Shown: positions 19,198-28,642 of the stretch, piece by piece
Numbering within the stretch: the stretch's first letter is position 1
How the letters are laid out: every line of letters starts with the position of its first letter
From: Sulfitobacter sp. OXR-159
GTDB taxonomy: Bacteria; Pseudomonadota; Alphaproteobacteria; Rhodobacterales; Rhodobacteraceae
Reading direction: 5' to 3'
DNA length: 64,000 nt
Assembly (NCBI RefSeq): GCF_034377145.1
Contig: NZ_CP139707.1
Coordinates: 2,988,501 to 3,052,500 of the forward strand
The notes under the pieces: generated by a model
The model's database searches: none
Seen by the model: the letters and a program-made list of their open reading frames with translations, nothing else
Told to the model about the DNA's origin: nothing
Made by a program: the position numbers and the translations under genes

Positions 19198-19452
19198 GTA
19201 GTGCAAGAATTTTTTGACCCTATTGGCGAGTGATCGAGTGCGGTCTTCTGTAAGGCCTCGAGATGCGGCACTTCCAAAAGCCGCGGGCCGGGATGGTGAT
19301 CAGCGGATCAGGTCCAAATCTGTTGAGCGAGCTCTGAGCTCGTAGGCCCTAACTGGTTTTCCCAATCCAGATCTATTCGATCGTTTTGCCCATTCAGGTC
19401 GTCGTCTTCTTACACTCCCCTTGGCACCGTCGCTAGCAGTTCAACAAGAGCA
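19198..19452 (-). ncRNA. Non-coding end of the IS: candidate guide RNA (seekRNA/bridge RNA) region
   Basis: This is about 255 bp between the transposase stop and the inverted repeat. IS1111 relatives encode a structured guide RNA here that directs target choice. Visible structure includes the hairpin CGAGCTC-T-GAGCTCG at 19328-19342 and a CTGG/CCAG stem close by. The RNA itself is inferred from family knowledge. Confidence 0.35.
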
Positions 19453-20481
19453 TCATGCCGCGACTGCCAGCGCCGGATCCTTGTAATCTTCGTTCTTTGT
19501 CAGCATCGCCCAGATTTGCCGGGCCATCTTATTGGCCAGCGCGATAGCGACCAGCATCTTGGGCTTGCGCGCCAACAATCGTGATAGCCAGCTGCCCTCC
19601 GTAATTGTGCGCCGTCCGAGCCAGCCCAGCCGCGACATTGCCCCAATGATCAAGAGACGTCTTATATCAGCTTGCCCGGCCTTGGTCATCCGCCCCAAAC
19701 GTTCTTTGCCTCCCGAAGAATGTTGCTTGGGCACCAGACCCAACCAAGCCGCAAAGTCACGTCCCGTTTTGAACTGCGCCATATCAGGTCCAAACGCTTC
19801 TACAGCGATGGCCGTCAGTGGCCCAACACCGGGCATAGTCTGAAGCCTGCGCGCCCTGTCTGACTCAGCGGCCAGCGACTCGAGTTTCGCGGTGCGTTCG
19901 TTGATACGCGCCGTTTTCTCTGCAATCTGCGCCAGCAGGTCCAAGCACTCCTCGCGGATCAATGACAGCAAGTCGGCAGTCTTATCCTCTACAAGCGCTG
20001 TGATGCGATTAAGACTGCGTATCCCTTGAGGAAACACATGCCCATGCTCATACAACAGCGCCCGCAAGGCGTTCACATCCGCCGTCCGCTGATGCACCAG
20101 GCGTTCCCGGCCACGGAAAACTGCCGCGCGCGATTGTTGCTCGACTGTTTTAGGCTCCACGAAGCGCATCTCGGGCTGGCGAGCCGCGATGACAATCGCC
20201 TCGGCGTCGGCAGCGTCGTTTTTCTGGCGCTTCACGAACGGGCGAGCATACTGTGGCGCGATGAGTTTTACCTCATGTCCAAGCGCTTCCATCTCGCGCG
20301 CCCAATAATGTGCGCTGCCACATGCCTCGAGGATAACCAAGCTTGGCTCCTGCTTAGCCATGAACACGGGAAACTGCGTTCGCGTCAGCTTCTTGCGAAA
20401 CTGAATCTCCCCCGTGTGCAGCGCCCCATGAACTTGAAAAACATTCTTTGCCAGATCGACCCCGATCATCATATCCTTCAT
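19453..20481 (-). CDS. IS110/IS1111-family DEDD transposase
   Basis: This 342-residue protein has the N-terminal RuvC-like DEDD domain: GVDLAKNVFQVH (first Asp), VILEACGSAHYW (Glu) and KNDAADAEAI (Asp pair). The C-terminal transposase_20 domain has MPGVGPLTAIAVEAFG, AAWLGLVPKQHSSGGKERLG in part, and the serine-containing region of this family. It appears complete and intact, so the element may be active. The protein acts as a recombinase guided by an element-encoded RNA in characterised relatives. Confidence 0.93.
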   Translation of the reverse strand: MKDMMIGVDLAKNVFQVHGALHTGEIQFRKKLTRTQFPVFMAKQEPSLVILEACGSAHYWAREMEALGHEVKLIAPQYARPFVKRQKNDAADAEAIVIAARQPEMRFVEPKTVEQQSRAAVFRGRERLVHQRTADVNALRALLYEHGHVFPQGIRSLNRITALVEDKTADLLSLIREECLDLLAQIAEKTARINERTAKLESLAAESDRARRLQTMPGVGPLTAIAVEAFGPDMAQFKTGRDFAAWLGLVPKQHSSGGKERLGRMTKAGQADIRRLLIIGAMSRLGWLGRRTITEGSWLSRLLARKPKMLVAIALANKMARQIWAMLTKNEDYKDPALAVAA

Positions 20482-20549
20482 CTCGCCGTCCTCCTCTTTG
20501 TGTGGCTTTCAACACCACGACCTTGGCACATTGCGATGCCGTCTGGGGA

Positions 20550-20562
20550 GGGCGGCAACCAC
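20550..20562 (-). repeat. Right inverted repeat of the IS element
   Basis: GGGCGGCAACCAC, perfect inverse of 19185-19197. It lies on the transposase 5' side. Confidence 0.75.
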
Positions 20563-20629
20563 TCCATCTGTTGACGGCAGGCTTTCCATGGCCGACGCCA
20601 AAGCCAAACTGCCACCAGTCTTTAGGGGA

Positions 20630-21283
20630 TTAGCCCGCCTTTCCCGATTGCGCTGCTGCACGTGCCAGCGCTTCGATCCCTACCCAATCCTGCGCGTCGA
20701 TCAGCTTTTTCGGGGCCACCCAACTGCCGCCCGCGCAAAGCACATTGGGCAAGCTCAGGTAGCTTTCCACATTATCGGGGCTGACGCCGCCTGTCGGGCA
20801 GAAGGTGATCTGCGGCAGCGGTGCGCCGATGGCTTTGAGTGCGGGTGCCCCGCCAGAAGCTTCGGCGGGGAAGAATTTCAGCATGTCATAGCCACGTTCC
20901 AACAGCCGCATCGCCTCGGTCGCCGTGGCGGCACCGGCCAGCAGTGGCAGTTCTTCTTCTTCGCAAGCGGCGATCAGTGCGTCGGTGGCACCGGGCGAGA
21001 CGCCAAAAGTCGCCCCCGCCCGTTTCGCCGCGCGCACGTCTTCGGGGGTGATCAGCGTTCCCGCGCCCACATGGCCGCCCGCGACCTCAGCCATGACCGC
21101 AATCGCATCCAGCGCGGCAGGCGTGCGCAGGGTCACTTCCAACGCGGGCAGCCCCCCGGCGACCAGCGCCTCAGCCAATGGCCGGGCGTGTGCGACGTCT
21201 TCGATCACCAGAACAGGCACGATCGGGGCAAGCGCACAGATTTCGCGGGTGCGACGGCTGGCGTCTTTTGCAGTAAGGGTCAT
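20630..21283 (-). CDS. eda: 2-dehydro-3-deoxy-phosphogluconate (KDPG) aldolase
   Basis: This 217-residue class I aldolase cleaves KDPG to pyruvate and glyceraldehyde-3-phosphate, the last Entner-Doudoroff step. Visible signatures are EVTLRTPAAL (catalytic Glu), GAGTLITPED, the Schiff-base Lys in MLKFFPAE, and CPTGGVSPDN for phosphate binding. It starts 3 bp after edd and ends the zwf-edd-eda operon. It may also act on 4-hydroxy-2-oxoglutarate, as relatives do. Confidence 0.95.
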   Translation of the reverse strand: MTLTAKDASRRTREICALAPIVPVLVIEDVAHARPLAEALVAGGLPALEVTLRTPAALDAIAVMAEVAGGHVGAGTLITPEDVRAAKRAGATFGVSPGATDALIAACEEEELPLLAGAATATEAMRLLERGYDMLKFFPAEASGGAPALKAIGAPLPQITFCPTGGVSPDNVESYLSLPNVLCAGGSWVAPKKLIDAQDWVGIEALARAAAQSGKAG

Positions 21284-21286
21284 GGA

Positions 21287-23095
21287 TCAGCCTCCAAAAA
21301 TGGTTGCGCCGGTGGTAGCAGAACCGACTGTGTCGCGGAACATAGCGAACAACTCGCGCCCCGTCCCGGCATGGTAAGCAGAAAGATCAGCGGTGACGTT
21401 GGGACGGGCATCGAACCCTTCGGCCAGCACGTCAAGCGTCCCTGCAACTGCGTCAACCCGCAGCATATCGCCATCCTGCACCCGCGCAATGGGGCCGCCA
21501 TCGACCGCTTCGGGGCTGACGTGGATCGCTGCGGGCACCTTGCCCGATGCCCCCGACATGCGCCCATCAGTAACCAAAGCCACTTTCTGCCCGCGCCCTT
21601 GAAGGATCGACAGAAGCGGCGTCAGGCTGTGCAACTCAGGCATGCCATTGGCCTTTGGCCCCTGGAAACGGACGACAACGATCACATCGTCGGTCAACTC
21701 GCCCGCTTTAAACGCTGCCTTCACCTCATTCTGATCCGCAAAGACCCGCGCGGGGGCTTCGATGATGTGGTGTTCGGGCGCGACGGCAGAGACTTTCATG
21801 CAAGCGGTGCCAAGCGATCCGGCCATGCGGCGCAGCCCGCCGGTGGGCTGGAAGGGATCGCTGGCGGGGCGAAGGATCTTCTCGTTCAGGCTTTCGCCCG
21901 CGCCCTTTTCCCAAACCAAACCATCGGCCTTTAGCTTCGGCTCGGAGGTGTAATGCTCCAACCCCTGCCCGGCGACGGTATGGGTGTCGGGGTGCAGATG
22001 ACCGGACTTCAGCAATTCACCGATCATATAGCCAAGGCCGCCCGCCGCATGGAAATGGTTAACATCGGCCAGACCGTTGGGATAGACCCGCGCCAGCAGC
22101 GGCGTGATGTCGGAGATGTCCGAAAAATCCTCCCAATCCAGAATGATCCCCCCGGCCCGCGCCATGGCGATAAGGTGGATCAGCAGATTGGTCGACCCGC
22201 CCGTGGCATTGAGCCCGACGATCCCATTCACGAACGCTTTTTCATCAAGGATCGAAGCCACGGGCGTGTAGTCATTGCCCAGAGCGCTCAGCGCCAGTGC
22301 CCGTTTCGCCCCCTCTTGGGTCAGCGCATCACGCAGCATTCCGTTCGGCGGCACGAAACTCGCCCCCGGCAGGTGCAGCCCCATGAACTCCATCAGCATC
22401 TGGTTGGTGTTGGCGGTGCCATAGAAGGTGCAGGTGCCCGGCCCGTGATAGGCGGCCATCTCGGCAGCCATAAGCGCATCGCGCCCCACCTCTCCAGCCG
22501 CAAACTGCTGGCGCACCTTGGCTTTTTCGTCATTCGACAGCCCGCTCTCCATCGGCCCGGCGGGCAGGAAGACGGCAGGCAGATGCCCAAAGGCCTGCGC
22601 CGCGATCACCAGCCCCGGCACGATCTTGTCGCAGACCCCAAGGTAGACGGCGGCGTCAAAGGTGTTGTGGCTGAGTGCCACCGACGCCGCCAAAGCAATC
22701 ACATCGCGTGAGAAAAGCGACAGCTCCATCCCCGCCTCGCCTTGGGTTACCCCGTCGCACATGGCCGGCACCCCGCCCGCCACCTGCGCCGTTCCGCCCG
22801 CGGCGCGCACGGCCTCACGGATCAGATCAGGGTAACGCTCGAATGGCTGATGCGCCGAGAGCATGTCGTTGTAGGTGGTCACGATCCCCAGATTGCCCGC
22901 ACTGGTGGTCGCCAGACGGTCCTTGTCTTCGCCCGACGCCGCATAGGCATGGGCCTGCCCGCTACACGACAGATGCGCCCGCGCTGGCCCTTTGGCGCGC
23001 GCCGCTTCCATCCGGTCGAGGTAGGGGCGCCGGGTCGCCTCGCTGCGGGCGATGATACGGTCGGTGACGCGGTCAATCGTGGAATGCAGGGTCAT
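21287..23095 (-). CDS. edd: 6-phosphogluconate dehydratase
   Basis: This 602-residue IlvD/Edd-family protein converts 6-phosphogluconate to KDPG. It has the Fe-S cluster cysteines expected in [13 protein letters not shown] and in the VCDKIVPG and [12 protein letters not shown] motifs. [20 protein letters not shown], read in part near the C-terminus, is typical. Its ATG overlaps the zwf stop by 4 nt (ATGA). It is the middle gene of the operon and is full length. Confidence 0.95.
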   Translation of the reverse strand: MTLHSTIDRVTDRIIARSEATRRPYLDRMEAARAKGPARAHLSCSGQAHAYAASGEDKDRLATTSAGNLGIVTTYNDMLSAHQPFERYPDLIREAVRAAGGTAQVAGGVPAMCDGVTQGEAGMELSLFSRDVIALAASVALSHNTFDAAVYLGVCDKIVPGLVIAAQAFGHLPAVFLPAGPMESGLSNDEKAKVRQQFAAGEVGRDALMAAEMAAYHGPGTCTFYGTANTNQMLMEFMGLHLPGASFVPPNGMLRDALTQEGAKRALALSALGNDYTPVASILDEKAFVNGIVGLNATGGSTNLLIHLIAMARAGGIILDWEDFSDISDITPLLARVYPNGLADVNHFHAAGGLGYMIGELLKSGHLHPDTHTVAGQGLEHYTSEPKLKADGLVWEKGAGESLNEKILRPASDPFQPTGGLRRMAGSLGTACMKVSAVAPEHHIIEAPARVFADQNEVKAAFKAGELTDDVIVVVRFQGPKANGMPELHSLTPLLSILQGRGQKVALVTDGRMSGASGKVPAAIHVSPEAVDGGPIARVQDGDMLRVDAVAGTLDVLAEGFDARPNVTADLSAYHAGTGRELFAMFRDTVGSATTGATIFGG

Positions 23096-24555
23096 TGGTC
23101 GTCCTTTCGTGTGATCTCGCGCCAGCGGCGGCCGTCGCGGTGCATCAGCATCAGCGCCTCTTCGGGGCCTGAGCTGCCGGGGTCATAGGGGTACGGGGGT
23201 TGCCGGGTCTCTTCCCAGCCGTGAATGATCGGATCGGCCCAAGCCCAGGCGGCTTCGACCTCGTCCCCGCGCATGAACAGGGTCTGATCGCCACGGATCA
23301 CATCCATGATCAGCCGTTCATAGGCGTCTTGCGGAGTGGCCTGTTCGCCCAAGGCGTCGGCAAAGGTCATATCCAGCGACACTTCGGCCAGACGCATGCC
23401 ACCGGGGCCGGGGTCTTTGATCGTGTTGCGCAGGGTGATGCCCTCATCCGGCTGCAGGCGGATGATCAGGGCGTTGCCCTTATGCCCCTCCATCGCGGGG
23501 AAGATCATATGCGGCGGGTCGCGGAAGATCACCGCGATCTCGGAGCTACGCCCGCGCAGCTTTTTGCCCGTGCGCAGATAGAAGGGCGTGCCCGCCCACC
23601 GCCAATTGGCAATTTTGACCTTCATGGCGACGAAGCTTTCGGTGCGGCTGTCGGGGTCGCCCGCATGATCGCGATAGCTGCCCGCCCCATTGGCGGCGCG
23701 GTACTGTCCGCGGGCGATATCCTTCTGCGCCACGGGCTCCAACGCCTCGATCACCTTCACCTTCTCATCGCGCACGGCATTGGGGTCAAAACGCGAGGGC
23801 GGCTCCATCGCCGTCAGGCACAAAAGCTGCATCAGGTGGTTCTGCACCATGTCGCGCATGGCACCGGATTTATCGTAATACTCCCCCCGCCCTTCGACGC
23901 CGAGGCTCTCGGAAACCGTAATCTGCACATGGTCGATATGGGTGGAATTCCACAGCGGCTCCCACAGGGCATTGGCGAAACGCAGCGCCATCAGGTTCTG
24001 CACCGTCTCTTTGCCGAGGTAATGGTCGATGCGGTAAATCTGGCTCTCATCGAAATTGGCCCGCAGATCGGCGTTCAGCGCCTGCGCGGTTGCCAGATCA
24101 TGGCCAAAGGGCTTTTCAACGACGATCCGGCTGTCGCGGGTGGCGATGCCGTGATCATGCAGCTTGCCGCCGATCGTGCCGAATAGCGACGGCGAGACCG
24201 AGAGGTAAAAGGCCCGCACGACATCATCGCGCATCAGGTCTTTGAGGTCCGCCCAGCCCGCATCGCCCGAGGCATCCACGCGCACGTAATGCACCATGCC
24301 AAGGAACCGCTCCAAGGCGGCGCTTTCTTGCGCGAGCTTGGGGGCAAACTCCAAAAGGCTGTCGCGGATCATCTTGCGAAAGGAATCAGCATCAAGCTCG
24401 GAGCGGGCCGCCCCAACGATCCGTGCGCCTTCGGGCATCTGGCCGACGGTGAAACGGTGGAATAGACCGGGCAGGATCTTGCGCCGGGCAAGGTCGCCGG
24501 TCGCGCCGAAAATGACGAGGTCGAAAGGGTCAACCGGAATTACGCGCGATACCAT
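23092..24555 (-). CDS. zwf: Glucose-6-phosphate 1-dehydrogenase
   Basis: This is an enzyme of about 487 residues that oxidises glucose-6-phosphate to 6-phosphogluconolactone. It has the nucleotide motif [17 protein letters not shown] and the active-site [10 protein letters not shown] place the start at ATG 24555, where AGGAGGG stands 8 nt upstream, 14 codons inside the longer frame. It opens the zwf-edd-eda operon. The lactonase gene (pgl), often next to zwf, is absent here, so that step is encoded elsewhere or is spontaneous. An operator-like palindrome lies about 100 bp upstream. Confidence 0.95.
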   Translation of the reverse strand: MVSRVIPVDPFDLVIFGATGDLARRKILPGLFHRFTVGQMPEGARIVGAARSELDADSFRKMIRDSLLEFAPKLAQESAALERFLGMVHYVRVDASGDAGWADLKDLMRDDVVRAFYLSVSPSLFGTIGGKLHDHGIATRDSRIVVEKPFGHDLATAQALNADLRANFDESQIYRIDHYLGKETVQNLMALRFANALWEPLWNSTHIDHVQITVSESLGVEGRGEYYDKSGAMRDMVQNHLMQLLCLTAMEPPSRFDPNAVRDEKVKVIEALEPVAQKDIARGQYRAANGAGSYRDHAGDPDSRTESFVAMKVKIANWRWAGTPFYLRTGKKLRGRSSEIAVIFRDPPHMIFPAMEGHKGNALIIRLQPDEGITLRNTIKDPGPGGMRLAEVSLDMTFADALGEQATPQDAYERLIMDVIRGDQTLFMRGDEVEAAWAWADPIIHGWEETRQPPYPYDPGSSGPEEALMLMHRDGRRWREITRKDDQ

Positions 24556-24654
24556 GGGGTCAGCCCTCCTGCCTGCGTTGATGCGCGGCGGCACCATGTT
24601 TTCGATTGCTCAAAGCCATCGCCATCCCTCCTGCGCCCTCCTCAGGGCGGCCAC

Positions 24655-24668
24655 TGGTAGCGCTAACA
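24655..24668. promoter_or_regulatory. LacI-family operator candidate upstream of zwf-edd-eda
   Basis: TGGTAGCGCTAACA is a 14-bp palindrome with one mismatched pair, centred on AGCGCT. It closely resembles the TGTTAGCGCTAACA sites of LacI-type sugar regulators. It lies between the end of frk and the start of zwf, which makes zwf-edd-eda a separate regulated unit. Confidence 0.6.
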
Positions 24669-24704
24669 TATCTGAACGAAAAAGATAGGCGGTTCTTCAA
24701 CATT

Positions 24705-25631
24705 TCATATTTCCTCTACCCAAGGCGCGTTCGCCCCGGCGCGCGAGACCGTCACGGCGGCGACGCGCGCGCCATAGGCCAGCGCCTCGGTCAACACCTC
24801 GGGCGAAAGGGTGGCGAGCGCGGATTTATGGAGCTGACCCAGCTCGGACATCTTGGCCAGAACGCCTGCATTGAACGTATCGCCCGCGCCGACCGTATCG
24901 ACGATTTCGGCTTTCACGGCAGGGACTTGCACCTCTTCACCATTGGCCAGATAGCCCGTTGCCCCTTCGCCCCCACGTGTCAGGATGACAACCGACGGCC
25001 CCTTGGCCAACAACTCGGCCACCTTATCGCGCAGCGACAGGGGCGCGGGGTTGATCCAGTTCAGATCCTCGTCCGAGACCTTCACGATGTCCGACAGCGC
25101 CAGCATCCGGTCGAGCCTTTGACGATAACGCTCGATATCCTTGATGAAACCGGGGCGAATGTTGGGGTCGATCATCACCGCACGGCCTTCGGCGTTGCGC
25201 GCCAGCAGGTCTGCATAGGCATCCGCGCCCGGCTCGCAAGCCAAACTGATCCCGCCGAAATACAGCGCCGAGACCTCAGCCGAGAGCGCAGGCATATCCC
25301 CCGGCGTGATCATGCGCCCGGCCGAATTTTCGTCATAGAAATCATAGGTTGCATGGCCACCGACCAGCCGAACAAAGGCCAGCGTCGTCGGACGGTCGGA
25401 CACCACCAGATGCGAGACATCCACATGGCTGGCCTTCAGCCCATCGACCAACTGCCGCCCGAACATGTCAGACGACAGGCCCGACAGCATCCCCACCTGC
25501 GCCCCGAGCCGCCCCAAGGCGATGGCCGTGTTAAAGACCGCCCCGCCCGCATGGGGCACAAAGCCATCGGGGCCTGCGGTGGTTGGGGTTGGGATCATAT
25601 CGATCAGGGCTTCTCCGCAGCAAAGGATCAT
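24705..25631 (-). CDS. PfkB-family carbohydrate kinase, probably fructokinase
   Basis: This 308-residue ribokinase-like protein has the substrate-binding N-terminus CCGEALIDMIP and HAGGAVFNTAIALGRLG. The catalytic GAGD motif is in DTVGAGDTFNAGV. The closest described group is fructokinase (ScrK/Frk). That fits the neighbourhood: mtlK makes fructose, this enzyme would make fructose-6-phosphate, and after isomerisation zwf starts the Entner-Doudoroff route. Other sugars cannot be excluded. It lies 3 bp after a ROK regulator gene and is probably co-transcribed with it. Confidence 0.82.
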   Translation of the reverse strand: MILCCGEALIDMIPTPTTAGPDGFVPHAGGAVFNTAIALGRLGAQVGMLSGLSSDMFGRQLVDGLKASHVDVSHLVVSDRPTTLAFVRLVGGHATYDFYDENSAGRMITPGDMPALSAEVSALYFGGISLACEPGADAYADLLARNAEGRAVMIDPNIRPGFIKDIERYRQRLDRMLALSDIVKVSDEDLNWINPAPLSLRDKVAELLAKGPSVVILTRGGEGATGYLANGEEVQVPAVKAEIVDTVGAGDTFNAGVLAKMSELGQLHKSALATLSPEVLTEALAYGARVAAVTVSRAGANAPWVEEI

Positions 25632-25634
25632 CTG

Positions 25635-26819
25635 TCAGCCTTTCAAAAATGCGTCGCGGTCGACGAGGAAACGGTCCGAAAGCGGCAGGCTTGCCGCGCC
25701 AAGCGCGCGGGCGTCGCTGCCGACGGTCCCTTCGCGCAGGTCAGGAAGGGTAACGCCCGGCAGGGGCTGGGCGGCGAGATGGTGGCGGGTGCGTGCCACT
25801 ACATCCGCGCGAATTGTCCCAGGAAATGATCCATCGATCATCACCGTGTCAAAATCAATCAAGCATGTTGCGGCACGGATCGCCTGCGCCAGCGCCTCGG
25901 CGGTGCTGTCGAGCCATGGGTCCAGAATGTCGGCTGGAAGTTCCCAAGCTGCCAGATCACTCCATGGGGCGCGGCGGGTCTCTCCGGCCTCCTGCAACGC
26001 CGCCTCCAAGACCGCCAAAGATGCCACATCGACCAATTGCCCAGCCGCGCCCCGCGTCAACGGCATGGAGCCGAGCGCCCCCGCATTGCCGCTTTTGCCG
26101 GTGTAGAGCTTGCTATCCAGCACCAGCCCACCACCCACGAAATAGCCGATGTAGAAATACAGAAAATCGCGCGGCTTGTCCTGCGCGCCAAAGACCAGTT
26201 CCGCCCCACAAGCGGCGGAAGTGTCATTGCAAATGGAGATCGGCAGATCGACCACCTCCGCCAAAGCGGCTTCGATTTCAAAGTCCTGCCACGCGCTCAG
26301 ATCGCCGCCCGCAACCTCCCATTCCCACATGCCAAACGGCAGGGCGACCCCCAGTCCCGCCACCCGCGCCTGCTGGTCGGCGGTCAAAGAGGCGAGCGTA
26401 TCTTGCAAAGCGCGCCGCGCGAATTCCATTACCGCAGCGGGGGTGGGATGGGCATAGACCTCGCTGCTGCGGCGCGTCACCTGGCCTTCGAAGTCAGTCA
26501 GGATCAACGCGACACTGCGCCGGCCAACCTTTAGCCCCAGAAAGAAGGCCCCCTCCGCGTTCAGGCTGATCGGCACCGAAGGCTGCCCCACCCGGCCCCG
26601 CACCCGCGCGCCTTTTTTCAGCAGTCCATCCGCTTCGAGGGCGCGCATAATGACGGATACAGTCTGCGCCGACAGGCCGGTGAGCCGGGCAATCTCAGCC
26701 TTGGACGTAGGGCCGCTGCGCCGGATAAGCGACAGGACGAGCCGTTCGTTATAGGCCCGCATCCCGCTCTGGTTCGAGCCGCGCGCGGTCCGGTCGGCGA
26801 ATGTCTGTAGCTGCTGCAA
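25635..26819 (-). CDS. ROK-family transcriptional regulator
   Basis: This 394-residue protein has an N-terminal winged helix (SKAEIARLTGLSAQTVSVIM) and a C-terminal ROK domain with the sugar-kinase-like fold (GLGVALPFGMWEW, CNDTSAACGAELVFG, GKSGNAGALGSMPL). The ROK zinc site of CxCGxxGC type is not seen, as is usual for the sugar-regulator branch. The order ROK-frk suggests it controls the fructokinase in response to a sugar. The promoter should lie in the AT-rich 26880-26925 stretch. Confidence 0.85.
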   Translation of the reverse strand: MQQLQTFADRTARGSNQSGMRAYNERLVLSLIRRSGPTSKAEIARLTGLSAQTVSVIMRALEADGLLKKGARVRGRVGQPSVPISLNAEGAFFLGLKVGRRSVALILTDFEGQVTRRSSEVYAHPTPAAVMEFARRALQDTLASLTADQQARVAGLGVALPFGMWEWEVAGGDLSAWQDFEIEAALAEVVDLPISICNDTSAACGAELVFGAQDKPRDFLYFYIGYFVGGGLVLDSKLYTGKSGNAGALGSMPLTRGAAGQLVDVASLAVLEAALQEAGETRRAPWSDLAAWELPADILDPWLDSTAEALAQAIRAATCLIDFDTVMIDGSFPGTIRADVVARTRHHLAAQPLPGVTLPDLREGTVGSDARALGAASLPLSDRFLVDRDAFLKG

Positions 26820-26961
26820 ACTGGCCTCCCCTCCGGTTCATGCGGCGTCTCGAAGGACAAATCCCAAATGGGAGGGGGTGAGTCAACGATTAAATCAATC
26901 TAATTTACTTATTGGCAATGAAGAGCCGCCTGCCCCTGTGGCAAGCGGGCCATTCTCGCGC

Positions 26962-28032
26962 TTAACCGGCCACCGTGATGCCGATCTTTCCCATGTGGGA
27001 TTTCTCAAGAAAGGCTTCCTGCGCCTGCTTAAGGTCTTGCAGCGCATAGCTTTCCGCGACGACAGGCCGGATTTCGCCGCGTTCGATATACCCCACAAGA
27101 TCGGCAAAAACGCTCGGTTCCTGCCGCGTGCTGCCCATCAGGGTCAGATCTTTGAGGTAGAGCGTGCGCAGGTCCAACTCGACGATCGGCCCGGCAATTG
27201 CGCCCGAGGTCACATAGCGCCCCCGCGTCACCAGCGCATCCAGCAACTTGGGCCAACGCGCCCCGCCAACAAGGTCGAGCACCACATCAAAGGCGTCCTC
27301 CGGCAGCGCCGCCTCCCGGTCGAGCGCCTCATCCGCGCCGAGCGTCTTCAGCGCCTCCATCTTGCCGGGGCTGGTCACCGCCGTCACATGCGCCCCGCGC
27401 CGTTTGGCCAGTTGCACCGCAGCCGAGCCGACGCCGCCAGAGGCGCCGGTGATCAACACACGCTCCGCCCCCAATGCCGCGCGCTGGATCATCCCTTCGG
27501 CAGTCGAAAAAGCGCAGGGAAAAGAAGCGAGCTCAACGTCCGTGAGTGCGCTGTCGATCCGCAGCGCATTGCTGGCCTCGGCGGTGGCATATTCAGCAAA
27601 ACCGCCATCCCGTTCCGATCCGAAGGTGACCAGATCATCCGGCCCCGCCCCCGCAGGGCTATACATGGGCCGGATCAGAACTCGCTCGCCAATCCGCCCT
27701 TGATCGATCCCCTCACCCACGGCCACGATCTCTCCGCAGCAATCGGCGCCTTGGATGCGCGGAAAGCTCAAGGCGCCGGACCAGCCGCCATCGGCGTCCG
27801 ACGCGCCGTCGTAGCCCTCGCTCGCCGCCGACCCAGTGTCGCCTCGCACCGCTTTGGAATACCAGCCCGTGCGTGTGTTCACATCCGTGTTGTTCACCGC
27901 CGCCGCGCCGACGCGGACCAAAACCTCTCCGCCTGCGGGCTTTGGCACCGCAACGTCTTCGCGCCACTCCAGTTTGTCCAAACCGCCGTGGCCGGTCAGC
28001 AGCATGGCTTTCATCGTCTCTGGTAGGGTCAT
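26962..28032 (-). CDS. Zinc-type alcohol dehydrogenase / quinone oxidoreductase family (MDR)
   Basis: This 356-residue medium-chain reductase begins with a GroES-like fold (VLVRVGAAAVNNTDVNTRTG), followed by the Rossmann motif GASGGVGSAAVQLA. The structural zinc cysteines are not evident, suggesting an NADP-dependent quinone/enone reductase branch. AGGAG lies 8 nt before the ATG at 28032. It is divergent from a TetR regulator, with an inverted-repeat operator between, so it is likely induced by an electrophile or similar ligand. The substrate is not predictable. Confidence 0.82.
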   Translation of the reverse strand: MTLPETMKAMLLTGHGGLDKLEWREDVAVPKPAGGEVLVRVGAAAVNNTDVNTRTGWYSKAVRGDTGSAASEGYDGASDADGGWSGALSFPRIQGADCCGEIVAVGEGIDQGRIGERVLIRPMYSPAGAGPDDLVTFGSERDGGFAEYATAEASNALRIDSALTDVELASFPCAFSTAEGMIQRAALGAERVLITGASGGVGSAAVQLAKRRGAHVTAVTSPGKMEALKTLGADEALDREAALPEDAFDVVLDLVGGARWPKLLDALVTRGRYVTSGAIAGPIVELDLRTLYLKDLTLMGSTRQEPSVFADLVGYIERGEIRPVVAESYALQDLKQAQEAFLEKSHMGKIGITVAG

Positions 28033-28063
28033 CGCTTCGGCTCCTTCGGGTGTAGAATGATTA

Positions 28064-28083
28064 CTCTACTTGCGTAGGTAGAG
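28064..28083. promoter_or_regulatory. TetR operator candidate between the MDR gene and tetR
   Basis: CTCTAC (28064-28069) and GTAGAG (28078-28083) form a 20-bp palindrome whose inner bases (CTAC and GTAG) also pair. Further CTCTAC and TGTAGA half-sites lie at 28090-28095 and 28051-28056. It sits in a 73-bp divergent gap, covering both promoters. Confidence 0.65.
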
Positions 28084-28105
28084 GGAGCCCTCTACATCGT
28101 CAAGC

Positions 28106-28642
28106 ATGACAGATACCCAAAGCAAAATCGCCGCCGGGCTTGAGCGTGCCTTTGCCGCCCGCGGTTTCGCCGAACCCAGCGTCGAAGACCTGCGCGATGC
28201 GGCGGGGGTAAGCCTGCGCACCCTTTATAAATACACCCCTTCCCGCGCTGAAATGGTGCTGGCGGCATTGGAAAATCGCCAACAGCGGTACCTCGCGCTG
28301 GTCTTCGATGACCTACCGCAGGCACCCACCGACGCGCTGGAGGCGATCTTGGCGCGTGTCGGGCAGTGGATGGAAACCGAAACCTCTCACGGCTGCCTGT
28401 TCCATGCCGCCGTCGCCGCCGACCCCGGCAGCGACATCCTGCGCGCCCTGCTAACGCGGCACAAGGCCGAGGTCGCGGCCAAGGCCGCCGCGGCCACCAA
28501 TCTGGCGGGGGCCGAGACGGCGCTATTGCTCATCATCGAAGGGCTCACGCAGACTTGGCCGCTTCGGGGGGCGGAGGCCGTAACCGCCGCGCAGCGTTTG
28601 GCGCGCGCGATGGCCGAAGATATGCTAAGGACGCTTACGTGA
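28106..28642 (+). CDS. TetR-family regulator
   Basis: This 178-residue protein has the TetR HTH at residues 10-50 (FAEPSVEDLRDAAGVSLRTLYKYTPSRAE in part: VEDLRDAAGVSLRTLYKY). The variable ligand domain follows. It overlaps the DMT exporter start by 4 nt (GTGA) and diverges from the MDR reductase. It therefore probably controls an exporter and a reductase together, a common detoxification layout. The ligand is unknown. Confidence 0.87.
   Translation: MTDTQSKIAAGLERAFAARGFAEPSVEDLRDAAGVSLRTLYKYTPSRAEMVLAALENRQQRYLALVFDDLPQAPTDALEAILARVGQWMETETSHGCLFHAAVAADPGSDILRALLTRHKAEVAAKAAAATNLAGAETALLLIIEGLTQTWPLRGAEAVTAAQRLARAMAEDMLRTLT

Larger units (their letters stand above)
19185..20562 (-). mobile_element. 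IS110-family (IS1111-type) insertion sequence
   Basis: A single transposase gene is flanked by perfect 13-bp inverted repeats, GTGGTTGCCGCCC at 19185-19197 and its complement at 20550-20562. IS1111-group elements have such subterminal inverted repeats, while classical IS110 elements lack them, so I assign the IS1111 group. True ends should lie a few bases outside. The side downstream of the transposase has about 255 bp of non-coding DNA and the upstream side about 70 bp, which is the IS1111 arrangement. The element sits between eda and the polyol regulator and disrupts no visible gene. It ends near the regulator's promoter. Confidence 0.8.

Noticed and set aside
19419..20529. CCTTGGCAC occurs at 19419-19427 and 20521-20529, on both sides of the transposase, like a target duplication.
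   Set aside because: Both copies lie inside the 13-bp inverted repeats that mark the element ends, so they cannot be a target duplication.
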